Shown piece by piece: positions 1 to 9,208 of a DNA stretch of 44,999 nt. Origin of the DNA: Streptomyces cyaneus (lineage in GTDB: Bacteria; Actinomycetota; Actinomycetes; Streptomycetales; Streptomycetaceae); NCBI RefSeq assembly GCF_004028635.1, contig NZ_ML138679.1, positions 268,481-313,479 of the forward strand, written 5' to 3'. Numbering within the stretch: position 1 is the stretch's first letter; each line of letters opens with the position of its first letter. The translations under genes were made by a program, and so were the position numbers. The notes beneath the pieces are model-generated. The model ran no database searches. It worked only from the letters and a program-made list of their open reading frames with translations, and was not told the origin of the DNA.

Positions 1-98
1 CAACCCTCCCCCGCCCCCCCGCACCCGTACGGGGGGGGGGGGGGGGGTCTCGTATGTGATCCGCGCCCCACCCCACACGCCGGTAACAACCGAACCGG
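1..98. repeat. C-rich tract and G17 homopolymer downstream of the DAHP synthase gene
   Basis: No gene is visible. Positions 31-47 are 17 consecutive G, preceded by a C-rich stretch (8-20, with C7 at 14-20) and by the palindrome CCCGTACGGG at 24-33. Read in the direction of the aroH transcript, this gives a C tract, a short loop and a G tract, which could fold as a strong hairpin just after the stop codon and act as a terminator without a U tail. A homopolymer of this length is also a common site of sequencing or replication slippage, so its exact length is doubtful. Confidence 0.5.
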
Positions 99-1676
<1,578 letters not shown>

Positions 1677-1726
1677 CTACTGAATCCACGGATCCCACCG
1701 AATCCACGGAGAAGGAGCACGGACCC

Positions 1727-3607
1727 ATGAACCTGCTCGGCTTGCTGGACGATCCCCGCCCGTTCGCCCTGCTGCGCCGCCGCACCCCGGGCCACGATCA
1801 CGAGACCGTGGAGGTCCTGATCGGCCCGGTCACTACCTACGACCGCCTGGCCGACCTCCCCGACGAGGGCCTGGCGCTCGTCCCCTTCCGGCAGATCCGC
1901 GAGCGCGGCTTCGACGTCCGCGACGACGGCACGCCACTGACGGTGCTGACGCCCGAGGAGTCGTACGACGTCCCGCTGCCCGAGGCTCTCGCACAGCTTC
2001 CGGCGCACGACGTGGCCGTCGAGGGCGGCGGCTTCGATGTCGCCGACGAGGAGTACGGCGAGATCGTCGGGCGCGTGCTGCGCGAGGAGATCGGGCGGGG
2101 CGAGGGCGCCAACTTCGTGATCCGGCGGACGTACGAGGGCGAGATCCCGGGGTTCGGACGGGCTGACGCGCTCGCGCTGTTCCGGCGGCTGCTCGAAGGC
2201 GAGCGGGGCGCGTACTGGACCTTCGTCGTGCACACCGGGGAGCGGACGCTGGTCGGGGCGAGCCCCGAGGTGCACGTGCGGATGTCCGGCGGGACGGTCG
2301 TCATGAACCCGATCAGCGGGACGTACCGCTATCCCGACGAGGGGCCGACGCCCGAGCATCTGCTCGGCTTCCTCGCCGACGGCAAGGAGATCGAGGAGCT
2401 GTCGATGGTCGTCGACGAGGAGCTCAAGATGATGTGCACCGTCGGCGACATGGGCGGGGTGGTCGTCGGGCCCCGGCTGAAGGAGATGGCGCACCTCGCG
2501 CACACCGAGTACGAGCTGCGCGGTAAGTCCTCGCTGGATGTGCGGGAGGTCCTGAAGGAGACCATGTTCGCGGCCACCGTCACCGGCTCGCCGGTGCAGA
2601 ACGCCTGCCGGGTCATCGAGCGGCACGAGGTCGGTGGCCGTGGGTACTACGCCGGTGCGCTGGCCCTGATCGGCCGGGACTCCGGCGGGGCGCAGACCCT
2701 CGACTCCCCCATCCTCATCCGCACCGCCGACATCGACGCGAACGGACGGCTGCGGGTGCCGGTCGGCGCCACGCTCGTGCGCGGCTCGGACCCGGCGAGC
2801 GAGGTCGCGGAGACGCACGCGAAGGCGGCGGGAGTGCTGGCGGCTTTGGGGGTGCGGCCGTCGCGGCCGCGTGCGGAGCACACGCGCCCCGGGCTCGCCG
2901 ACGACCCACGCGTGCGTGCCGCGCTCGACGGGCGCCGGGCCTCGCTGGCGCCCTTCTGGCTGCGGATGCAGGAGCGTTCCGAGGAGCTGACCGGTCACGC
3001 CCTGGTCGTCGACGGGGAGGACACCTTCACGGCGATGCTCGCGCACGTGCTGCGGTCGAGCGGGCTCGAGGTGACGGTCCGACGGTACGACGAGCCGGGG
3101 CTGCGGGAGGCGGTGGTCGTACACGAGGGCCCGGTGGTGCTGGGGCCCGGTCCCGGCGACCCGTCCGATCTGGAAGACCCCAAGATGCGGTTCCTGCGCG
3201 ACCTCACCGCCGAGGTCGTCCGCAGCCATCGGCACGGTGTGCTCGGCGTCTGCCTCGGGCACGAGCTGATCGCGGCCGAGCTGGGGCTGGAGATCGTGCG
3301 CAAGGAGGTGCCGTACCAGGGGGCGCAGACGACGATCGACCTGTTCGGACGCTCGGAGACGGTCGGTTTCTACAACAGCTTCGTGGCGCGCTGCGACGAC
3401 GAGGCCCTGCAGGAGCTCACCGCGCACGGCATCGAGGTCAGCCGGGCCGACAACCGGGAGGTGCATGCGATGCGCGGGCCGGGGTTCGCCGGCGTGCAGT
3501 TCCACCCCGAGTCGATCCTGACGCTGAACGGCGCCGCCGTCGTACGGGAGCTGGTGGCTCAGCTGCGCGGGACCAGCACGTTCTCGGAGCCGGGGCCTGC
3601 CCTGTAG
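1727..3607 (+). CDS. trpE: Fused anthranilate synthase, TrpE aminase plus TrpG glutamine amidotransferase
   Basis: Converts chorismate and glutamine to anthranilate, the first step of tryptophan synthesis, in one 626-residue chain. The ATG at 1727 follows GAAGGAG (1711-1717). Residues 1-420 are the chorismate-binding domain, with MNPISGTYR near 193, a DEELKMM segment near 230, HLAHTEYELRG from 256 and ATVTGSPVQNACRVIE near 283. Residues 450-626 are a class I glutamine amidotransferase with the GVCLGHE nucleophile Cys509 and the HPES His593/Glu595 pair. The synthase motifs resemble PhzE (2-amino-2-desoxyisochorismate synthase) more than E. coli TrpE. Fused TrpEG of this type is known in streptomycetes, and the trp attenuator upstream argues for a role in tryptophan synthesis. 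A strong hairpin at 3622-3657 ends the transcript. Confidence 0.95.
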   Translation: MNLLGLLDDPRPFALLRRRTPGHDHETVEVLIGPVTTYDRLADLPDEGLALVPFRQIRERGFDVRDDGTPLTVLTPEESYDVPLPEALAQLPAHDVAVEGGGFDVADEEYGEIVGRVLREEIGRGEGANFVIRRTYEGEIPGFGRADALALFRRLLEGERGAYWTFVVHTGERTLVGASPEVHVRMSGGTVVMNPISGTYRYPDEGPTPEHLLGFLADGKEIEELSMVVDEELKMMCTVGDMGGVVVGPRLKEMAHLAHTEYELRGKSSLDVREVLKETMFAATVTGSPVQNACRVIERHEVGGRGYYAGALALIGRDSGGAQTLDSPILIRTADIDANGRLRVPVGATLVRGSDPASEVAETHAKAAGVLAALGVRPSRPRAEHTRPGLADDPRVRAALDGRRASLAPFWLRMQERSEELTGHALVVDGEDTFTAMLAHVLRSSGLEVTVRRYDEPGLREAVVVHEGPVVLGPGPGDPSDLEDPKMRFLRDLTAEVVRSHRHGVLGVCLGHELIAAELGLEIVRKEVPYQGAQTTIDLFGRSETVGFYNSFVARCDDEALQELTAHGIEVSRADNREVHAMRGPGFAGVQFHPESILTLNGAAVVRELVAQLRGTSTFSEPGPAL

Positions 3608-3621
3608 TCGAGGAAGTTGTG

Positions 3622-3657
3622 CGCTGAGGGCGCCGCCGGCCGGCGGCGCCCTCAGCG
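3622..3657. terminator. Bidirectional terminator between trpEG and pfkA
   Basis: GCTGAGGGCGCCGCC (3623-3637), loop GGCC, then the exact complement at 3642-3656; one more C-G pair closes it (3622/3657). It lies 15 nt after the trpEG stop and 12 nt from the stop of the convergent pfkA, so it can serve both genes. There is no T run, which is usual for Streptomyces. Confidence 0.85.
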
Positions 3658-3668
3658 GGTCGGTCGGG

Positions 3669-4697
3669 TCAGCCGAAGAAGACCCCGACCTCCTCGTACA
3701 GCTTCGGATCCACCGTCTTCAGCTTGGCCGTGGCGTCCGCGATCGGGACGCGGACGATGTCCGTGCCGCGCAGGGCGACCATCTTGCCGAAGTCGCCGTC
3801 GCGGACCGCCTCGATGGCGTGCAGTCCGAAGCGGGTGGCGAGCCAGCGGTCGAAGGCGCTGGGGGTGCCGCCGCGCTGGATGTGCCCGAGGACCGTCGTA
3901 CGGGCTTCCTTGCCCGTCCGCCTCTCGATCTCCTTGGCCAGCCATTCGCCGACGCCGGACAGCCGGACGTGCCCGAAGGAGTCGAGCGACTCGTCCTTGA
4001 GGACCATGTCGCCGTCCTTGGGCATGGCACCCTCGGCGACGACCACGATCGGGGCGTACGACGCCTTGAAGCGTGAGGTGATCCAGGCGCAGACCTTGTC
4101 GACGTCGAAGCGCTGTTCGGGGATGAGGATGACGTTGGCGCCGCCGGCCAGCCCGGAGTGGATGGCGATCCAGCCGGCGTGACGGCCCATCACCTCGCAG
4201 ACCAGGACGCGCATATGGGACTCGGCGGTGGTGTGCAGCCGGTCGATGGCCTCCGTCGCGATGCCGACGGCGGTGTCGAAGCCGAAGGTGTAGTCGGTGG
4301 CGGACAGGTCGTTGTCGATGGTCTTCGGGACGCCGACGCAGGGCACCCCGTACTCGTCGGAGAGGCGGGTGGCGACGCCGAGGGTGTCCTCGCCGCCGAT
4401 GGCGATGAGCGCCTCGACCTCCTGCTTGGCGAGGTTCTCCTTGATGCGGCGGATGCCGTCCTCCTGCTTCAGCGGGTTGGTGCGCGAGGAGCCGAGGATG
4501 GTGCCGCCGCGGGGCAGGATGCCGCGTACGGCGGGGATGTCGAGACGGATCGTGTCGTTCTCGAGCGGACCTCGCCAGCCGTCCCGGAAGCCGACGAAGT
4601 CATAGCCGTACTCCTGCACGCCCTTACGGACGACGGCCCGGATGACGGCGTTGAGACCGGGGCAGTCGCCGCCTCCGGTCAGTACTCCGACCCGCAT
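3669..4697 (-). CDS. pfkA: 6-phosphofructokinase, PfkA family group III, with pyrophosphate-type active-site residues
   Basis: Phosphorylates fructose 6-phosphate at C1 in glycolysis. The 342-residue product begins MRVGVLTGGGDCPGLNAVI, followed by GGEDT (102-106 region), PKTIDND (124-130 region), MGRHAGW and the IQRGG motif. At the positions equivalent to E. coli 104 and 124 it has Asp (residue 104) and Lys (residue 125). This Asp/Lys pair is associated with pyrophosphate-dependent enzymes such as Amycolatopsis PPi-PFK, whereas ATP-dependent actinobacterial PfkA usually keeps Gly at the first position (GGEGT). The phosphate donor is therefore open. The ATG at 4697 has GAAGGGA about 7 nt upstream. 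Transcribed alone, convergent with trpEG. Confidence 0.93.
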   Translation of the reverse strand: MRVGVLTGGGDCPGLNAVIRAVVRKGVQEYGYDFVGFRDGWRGPLENDTIRLDIPAVRGILPRGGTILGSSRTNPLKQEDGIRRIKENLAKQEVEALIAIGGEDTLGVATRLSDEYGVPCVGVPKTIDNDLSATDYTFGFDTAVGIATEAIDRLHTTAESHMRVLVCEVMGRHAGWIAIHSGLAGGANVILIPEQRFDVDKVCAWITSRFKASYAPIVVVAEGAMPKDGDMVLKDESLDSFGHVRLSGVGEWLAKEIERRTGKEARTTVLGHIQRGGTPSAFDRWLATRFGLHAIEAVRDGDFGKMVALRGTDIVRVPIADATAKLKTVDPKLYEEVGVFFG

Positions 4698-4806
4698 GGA
4701 AATGTCCCTTCGCCGCGGTTGCCTGGTGAGGCCACGCTAATGGTGAGCCAGGTCACAACGGGATGGGTCGGAACGGCAATTCCGGTGAAGTGCGGGGTGT
4801 TTGGTT

Positions 4807-4832
4807 TACGTGCCGTCAAACAGACGGCGTAA
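4807..4832 (-). terminator. Terminator after macR
   Basis: Read on the minus strand, TTACGCCGTC, loop TGTTT, GACGG, a two-base bulge, then CGTAA. It forms a 10-bp stem a few bases past the macR stop codon at 4836 and before the pfkA promoter region. Confidence 0.6.
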
Positions 4833-4835
4833 GGA

Positions 4836-5528
4836 TCACTCGTCGTCGAGGCCGCGCTCTATCGCGTACCTCACCAGCTCCACCCGGTTGTGCAGCTGGA
4901 GCTTGCCGAGGGTGTTCTGTACGTGGTTCTGGACCGTGCGGTGGGAGATGACCAGGCGTTCGGCGATCTGCTTGTAGCTCAGGCCCTTGGCGACGAGCCG
5001 CAGCACCTCGGTCTCGCGCTCGGTGAGCTGCGGGGCCCCCGGCTGGTCGGCGTCCTGCGTGGCGGGTGCCGGTTCCGAGGCGAGGCGGCGGTACTCGCCG
5101 AGGACCAGGCCGGCCAGGCCCGGCGTGAACACCGGGTCGCCCACGGCGGTACGGCGCACCGCGTCGAGGAGTTCCTCCGTCGAGGCCGACTTCAGCAGAT
5201 AGCCGGTGGCGCCCGACTTCACGGCCTCCAGGACGTCGGCGTGCTCGCCGCTCGCGGACAGGACGAGGACGCGCAGGGCCGGGTTGTGCCCGACGAGTTC
5301 CTTGCACACCTGGACGCCGGGCTTGGCGGGCAGGTTGAGGTCGAGCACGAGGACGTCGGGGGCGGCGGCCTTGGCGCGGCGTACGGCCTGGTCGCCGTCG
5401 CCCGCCGTGGCGACCACGTCGAAGCCGGACTCGGCCAGGTCGCGGGCGACCGCGTCGCGCCACATGGGGTGGTCGTCGACCACCATGACCTTGATCGTGC
5501 CCTGCTGCCCGCTCGCGGTGTCCGTCAT
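4836..5528 (-). CDS. macR: NarL/LuxR-type response regulator, MacR-like
   Basis: A 230-residue transcriptional regulator. The receiver domain (13-130) has the acidic pair DD18-19, phosphoacceptor Asp63 in VLDLNLP and a conserved Lys in YLLKSAS. A LuxR-type helix-turn-helix (about 165-225, LTERETEVLRLVAKGLSYKQ and onward) follows. The ATG at 5528 overlaps the stop of the sensor kinase as ATGA, so the two are translationally coupled. Placement next to PfkA and PlsC and the domain type match the MacRS pair described in S. coelicolor, which controls membrane-protein genes and actinorhodin production; the gene name rests on that resemblance and on remembered synteny. An upstream in-frame extension is low-complexity and rejected. 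Confidence 0.9.
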   Translation of the reverse strand: MTDTASGQQGTIKVMVVDDHPMWRDAVARDLAESGFDVVATAGDGDQAVRRAKAAAPDVLVLDLNLPAKPGVQVCKELVGHNPALRVLVLSASGEHADVLEAVKSGATGYLLKSASTEELLDAVRRTAVGDPVFTPGLAGLVLGEYRRLASEPAPATQDADQPGAPQLTERETEVLRLVAKGLSYKQIAERLVISHRTVQNHVQNTLGKLQLHNRVELVRYAIERGLDDE

Positions 5529-6754
5529 CGCTGCTCCGCCTTCCCCCGTGAAGCGCTGCTGTCCTTCGGTACCTTCAGTTCCACTTCGGTGCCCTGCCCC
5601 GGCACCGAGATCAGCTCGGCGCTGCCGCCGAGGTCGCGCAGCCGCCCCCGGATCGACAGAGCGACTCCGAGCCGCCCCTCGCCCTCGGCCTGCGCGAGCC
5701 GGCCCTCGGGGATGCCGGGTCCGTCGTCCCGTACGGTGACGATCACCGCGTCGGGTTCGTCCTCGACCAGGATCCACGCGCGCGCGTGCTCCCCCGCGTG
5801 CTTACGGACGTTGTCCAGGGCGGCCCCGACGGCCGCGGCCAGTTCCCGCGCGGCGGCCGGGGCCAGCGGCACGGGCGCGCCGGGCTCGGCCAGGCTCACC
5901 ATGGCGCCGGCGTACGGGGCGAGCAGCGCACGGAGATCGACGGGACCGCCGGCGTCGTCCGGCTCGTCCACGGCCAGTACGACGGCCCCCTCGGCGGCGT
6001 CCTCCGACACCCGCGAGACGGGTACGAGGCCGCCCGAGACCAGCGTGCGCAGCGCCACCTCCTGCTCGCCGGCCATCCGGCCCAGCTCGGCCGCCTCCCC
6101 GCCGATGACGGCGCCGCGCCGCTGCACCATCGCGAGCACCTGGAGCACGCCGTCGTGGATGTCCCGGGCGAGGCGCTCCCGCTCACGGGTGGCCGCCTCG
6201 ATCTCCAGGGCCCGGGCGAGGGTGCGCTCGGAGGCGCGGGCGACCTCGACGACGTAGCCGATGGCGATGGAGGCGATCCAGACGAGCAGCACCATGTGGA
6301 TGGTGTCGCGGGTGGGCACGCCGGAGCGTTCGACCAGGTTGGCGGCGGCAACCAGGGTGGAGGCGAAGGCGGCCCAGCGCCAGCCGCCCTTGATGGCGAA
6401 CGCCAGCACGGCGCCCGCGGTCCATATCGACGGCAGGGTCGGGGCGCCGGCGTCGATCCGCTCGGGTGCCTCGGCGAGCCGGGTGAGCAGGATGCCGACC
6501 AGGGCGATGGTGAGGTCCACGGCGAGGAAGCGCTTGGTGCAGCTCGCGGCGTTCGCGACCCTGGGCAGGGTGGCCAGGGTCCAGACGGCCAGTACGGCGA
6601 AGTAGGCGATGGCCACCCAGGGGTGGGCGACCTCGTCGTGGGCGCTGATGAAGAGCCCGATCGCGTACACCATGGTCAGCACCCGGTAGCCGGCGAGCGC
6701 ACGCCACAACGGCTGCTCGACGGACATCTTCATGACCCGCTCACGCTTGGCCAT
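5525..6754 (-). CDS. macS: NarL-family sensor histidine kinase, MacS-like
   Basis: A 409-residue membrane sensor that should phosphorylate the coupled MacR-like regulator. About five or six hydrophobic segments lie between residues 15 and 170 with little extracellular loop, so it probably senses something in or at the membrane. The HisKA_3 segment ERERLARDIHDGVLQVLAMV places the phosphoacceptor at His200. A HATPase_c domain follows, with an N box (AAVGAALDNVRKHA) and a DDGPGIPEG G1 box. The start at 6754 has a G-rich ribosome site (AAGGGGG); internal ATGs at 6733 and 6727 are alternatives. The acyltransferase gene ends 46 nt upstream on the same strand, so plsC-macS-macR may be cotranscribed. 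Confidence 0.9.
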   Translation of the reverse strand: MAKRERVMKMSVEQPLWRALAGYRVLTMVYAIGLFISAHDEVAHPWVAIAYFAVLAVWTLATLPRVANAASCTKRFLAVDLTIALVGILLTRLAEAPERIDAGAPTLPSIWTAGAVLAFAIKGGWRWAAFASTLVAAANLVERSGVPTRDTIHMVLLVWIASIAIGYVVEVARASERTLARALEIEAATRERERLARDIHDGVLQVLAMVQRRGAVIGGEAAELGRMAGEQEVALRTLVSGGLVPVSRVSEDAAEGAVVLAVDEPDDAGGPVDLRALLAPYAGAMVSLAEPGAPVPLAPAAARELAAAVGAALDNVRKHAGEHARAWILVEDEPDAVIVTVRDDGPGIPEGRLAQAEGEGRLGVALSIRGRLRDLGGSAELISVPGQGTEVELKVPKDSSASRGKAEQR

Positions 6755-6800
6755 GCCCCCACCCCCCTTGTTTTCGGATCGCCCGCCCAGACTGCCCTGC

Positions 6801-7580
6801 CTAGGCCCCGGACCGCTCCTCGTCCGCCTTCTTCGTCTTCGTCGCCTGTTCCTTCTTCGCCTGTTCCTTCTTCGCCTGTTCCTTCTCGGCCTTCGCCGCC
6901 TCCGCGATCTGCCGCTTGGCGGCGGTCGCGTACATGTCGACGTACTCCTGGCCGGAGAGCTTCATGATCTCGTACATGACCTCGTCGGTCAGCGCGCGGA
7001 GCACGAAACGGTCGTGCTCCATGCCCTGGTACCGGCTGAAGTCCAGGGGCTTGCCGATCCGGATGCCCGGCCGCATGAGCTTGGGCATGACCTGGCCCGG
7101 CGGCTGGATCTTCTCCGTGTCGATCATGGCGACGGGAATGACCGGCGCCCCGGAGGCGAGCGCCACGCGCGCGAGGCCGCCGGGCTTGCCCCGGTAGAGC
7201 CGGCCGTCGGGCGAGCGCGTGCCCTCCGGATAGATGCCGAACAGCTCACCGCGCTCGAGGACCTCTATGCCGCTCTTGATGGCCGCCTCGCCCGCCCCGC
7301 GCGCACCGGAGCGGTCCACGGGCAGCTGGCCGACGCCCTTGAAGAACGCGGCCGTCATCCGGCCCTTGACGCCCGGGGTGGTGAAGTACTCGGCCTTCGC
7401 GATGAAGGTCACCTTGCGGTCGAGGACCGCGGGCAGGAAGAACGAGTCGGAGAAGGAGAGGTGGTTGCTCGCGAGGATCGCGGCGCCCTCGGTGGGAACG
7501 TTCTCCAGGCCTTCCACCCAGGGCCTGAAGGCGACCTTCAACGGTCCCCCGATGGCCACCTTCATCGCGCCGTACAACAA
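6801..7580 (-). CDS. plsC: 1-acyl-sn-glycerol-3-phosphate acyltransferase (PlsC family)
   Basis: Transfers an acyl chain to lysophosphatidic acid in phospholipid synthesis at the inner face of the membrane. The 259-residue product has the two family signatures NHLSFSDSFF (HX4D catalytic motif, about 39-48) and EGTRSPDGRLYRG (substrate site). The start is taken as TTG at 7580 because AGGAGG (7588-7593) lies exactly 7 nt upstream; an ATG five codons in (7565) is the alternative. The last 35 residues are a charged Lys/Glu/Gln/Ala tail built on three 15-bp tandem repeats and are dispensable-looking. Strepto­mycetes carry several such acyltransferases, so substrate preference cannot be read from the sequence. 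Confidence 0.88.
   Translation of the reverse strand: MLYGAMKVAIGGPLKVAFRPWVEGLENVPTEGAAILASNHLSFSDSFFLPAVLDRKVTFIAKAEYFTTPGVKGRMTAAFFKGVGQLPVDRSGARGAGEAAIKSGIEVLERGELFGIYPEGTRSPDGRLYRGKPGGLARVALASGAPVIPVAMIDTEKIQPPGQVMPKLMRPGIRIGKPLDFSRYQGMEHDRFVLRALTDEVMYEIMKLSGQEYVDMYATAAKRQIAEAAKAEKEQAKKEQAKKEQATKTKKADEERSGA
6845..6889 (-). repeat. Three 15-bp tandem repeats in the 3' end of plsC
   Basis: The 15-bp unit CCTGTTCCTTCTTCG occurs at 6845-6859 and 6860-6874, with a slightly changed third copy at 6875-6889. The in-frame repeats encode EQAKK units of the hydrophilic C-terminal tail. Confidence 0.85.
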
Positions 7581-7602
7581 CCGAGTGCCTCCTGTGTGTG
7601 TC

Positions 7603-7631
7603 GATCAGACCTTAACCCGGAGCACTGTCAA
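7603..7631 (-). promoter_or_regulatory. Putative promoter of plsC
   Basis: On the minus strand, TTGACA (7626-7631) is followed after 17 bp by CTGATC (7603-7608). An alternative -10, TAAGGT, lies inside the spacer. Both would give a very short leader carrying AGGAGG before the TTG start. The rest of 7581-7782 holds the divergent upstream region of the hydrolase and a tandem 9-bp repeat ATGTCCGTC (7740-7757); I see nothing else in it. Confidence 0.45.
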
Positions 7632-7782
7632 AGAGTCCGACGACCCTGGTCGGTGTCAGTGCGGTCGCGTACGGTGAAGGACACCTGGCTGTATTGATAT
7701 GCGTCTGCGCCGCGCGGGTTCATGTCGTTCCTCTCTTCCATGTCCGTCATGTCCGTCCTTCTCATGAACAGGAGGCCGTAAG

Positions 7783-8562
7783 GTGCCGGTCCTTCCTGGA
7801 GCCGAGCCGTACCGCCACGAGGGCGGGGAGGTCGGGGTTCTGCTCTGCCACGGCTTCACCGGCTCCCCCCAGTCACTGCGCCCCTGGGCGGAGTATCTCG
7901 CCGAGCGCGGGCTCACCGTCTCGCTGCCGCTGCTGCCGGGCCACGGCACCCGCTGGGAGGACATGCAGCTCACCGGCTGGCAGGACTGGTACGCCGAGGT
8001 GGACCGCGAGCTGCGCCACCTCCGCGACCGCTGCGGGCGGATCTTCGTCGCCGGCCTGTCCATGGGCGGCGCCCTCGCGCTGCGGCTCGCCGCGAAGCAC
8101 GGGGACGACGTCGCGGGCGTGCTGGTCGTCAACCCCGCGAACAAGGTGCACGGGCTGTCCGCGTACACCCTTCCGGTGTCCCGGCACTTCGTCCGTACGA
8201 CGCGGGGCATCGCCAGTGACATCGCGAAAGAGGGCGGCGTCGAGCTCGCGTACGACCGGGTGCCGCTGCACGCGGCCCACTCCCTGCGGAGCTTCTTCCG
8301 TCTGGTCGACGGCGAGCTGCCGCAGGTCACCCAGCCGCTGCTGCTCCTGCGCAGCGCACAGGACCACACCGTGCCGTCGGCGGACTCGGCCCGTGTACTG
8401 AGTCGGGTCTCCTCGACGGACGTAACGGAGATCGTGCTGGAACAGAGCTATCACGTGGCGACGTTGGACCATGACGCGGACCGGATCTTCGAGGAGAGCC
8501 TCGGCTTCATCGACCGGCTCGCAACCGGCGTGGGCAAAGAAGGGACGACCGCACGTGGCTGA
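7783..8562 (+). CDS. Alpha/beta hydrolase, carboxylesterase or monoacylglycerol-lipase type
   Basis: A 259-residue serine hydrolase with the family's start-to-end fold. The HG oxyanion motif is LLCHGFTGSPQS (20-31), the nucleophile elbow is GLSMGG with Ser93, and Asp194 (RSAQDHTVP) and His224 (QSYHVATLD) complete the catalytic triad. The length and motifs match the Est30/carboxylesterase group that acts on short or medium acyl esters; the natural substrate is unknown. The GTG start at 7783 has AGGAGG 7 nt upstream. It overlaps the next gene by 8 nt and is divergent from plsC, so a role in lipid turnover is an inference from context. Confidence 0.88.
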   Translation: MPVLPGAEPYRHEGGEVGVLLCHGFTGSPQSLRPWAEYLAERGLTVSLPLLPGHGTRWEDMQLTGWQDWYAEVDRELRHLRDRCGRIFVAGLSMGGALALRLAAKHGDDVAGVLVVNPANKVHGLSAYTLPVSRHFVRTTRGIASDIAKEGGVELAYDRVPLHAAHSLRSFFRLVDGELPQVTQPLLLLRSAQDHTVPSADSARVLSRVSSTDVTEIVLEQSYHVATLDHDADRIFEESLGFIDRLATGVGKEGTTARG

Positions 8563-9208
8563 GCACGACTCCGACCGCGAGAGGCGCGAGGACCGCGACG
8601 ATCGCGAGCCGGAAGAGCAGCACGTCCCGTTCGACGAGGACGCCGCCTGGGCCGCGATCGTCGCCGGGTACGGCGAGGAGCCGAAGGATCCGCCGGGCGC
8701 GAAGCCGTTCAAGTCGATCGAGGACCTGGCGCTGCTGGAGTCCGACACGAACGACGAGGCGAGCGGCGGGACGGACGGGGAGCCGAAGGGCGACAAGGGC
8801 GGCAAGGGCGAGAAGGCCAAGCAGGCCGACGAGCCCAGGGACGACCGGGAGGACAAGCCGGTCAAGTCGCTGGGTAGCTCCGTCTCCTTCGCCCCCGGCG
8901 TCGGCCCGCGCGACTACAGCGTGCCCGAGCCTTCCGAGGACGACTTCGACGGCGACGACGAGGGCCACTTCGTCCCGCCGGAGCCGCCGCCGCTGCCCGC
9001 CGCCGACGCGACCGCGAAGTTCGCCTGGCTCGCGGTGATCGGCGGGCCGATCCTGCTGCTGCTCGCCGTGCTGCTCAGCTGGGACATGACGTGGTGGCTG
9101 GCGACGCTCGGTATCGGCGGGTTCCTCGGTGGGTTCGCCACGCTGGTGATGCGGATGAAGACGGATGACGAGGACGGCGACGATCCGGGGCGGGGTGCCG
9201 TCGTCTAG
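8555..9208 (+). CDS. Membrane protein with long acidic disordered N-terminus, function unknown
   Basis: 217 residues. Residues 1-150 are rich in Asp, Glu, Lys and Arg with no apparent fold. Residues 155-205 contain two hydrophobic segments (FAWLAVIGGPILLLLAVLL and WWLATLGIGGFLGGFATLV) followed by a charged tail, so the protein is probably anchored with its acidic arm in the cytosol. The GTG start at 8555 lies inside the hydrolase gene (8-nt overlap) with GAAGGGA upstream, so the two are coupled. I do not recognise a named family. The stop codon shares CTAG with the stop of the convergent gene. Confidence 0.8.
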   Translation: MAEHDSDRERREDRDDREPEEQHVPFDEDAAWAAIVAGYGEEPKDPPGAKPFKSIEDLALLESDTNDEASGGTDGEPKGDKGGKGEKAKQADEPRDDREDKPVKSLGSSVSFAPGVGPRDYSVPEPSEDDFDGDDEGHFVPPEPPPLPAADATAKFAWLAVIGGPILLLLAVLLSWDMTWWLATLGIGGFLGGFATLVMRMKTDDEDGDDPGRGAVV

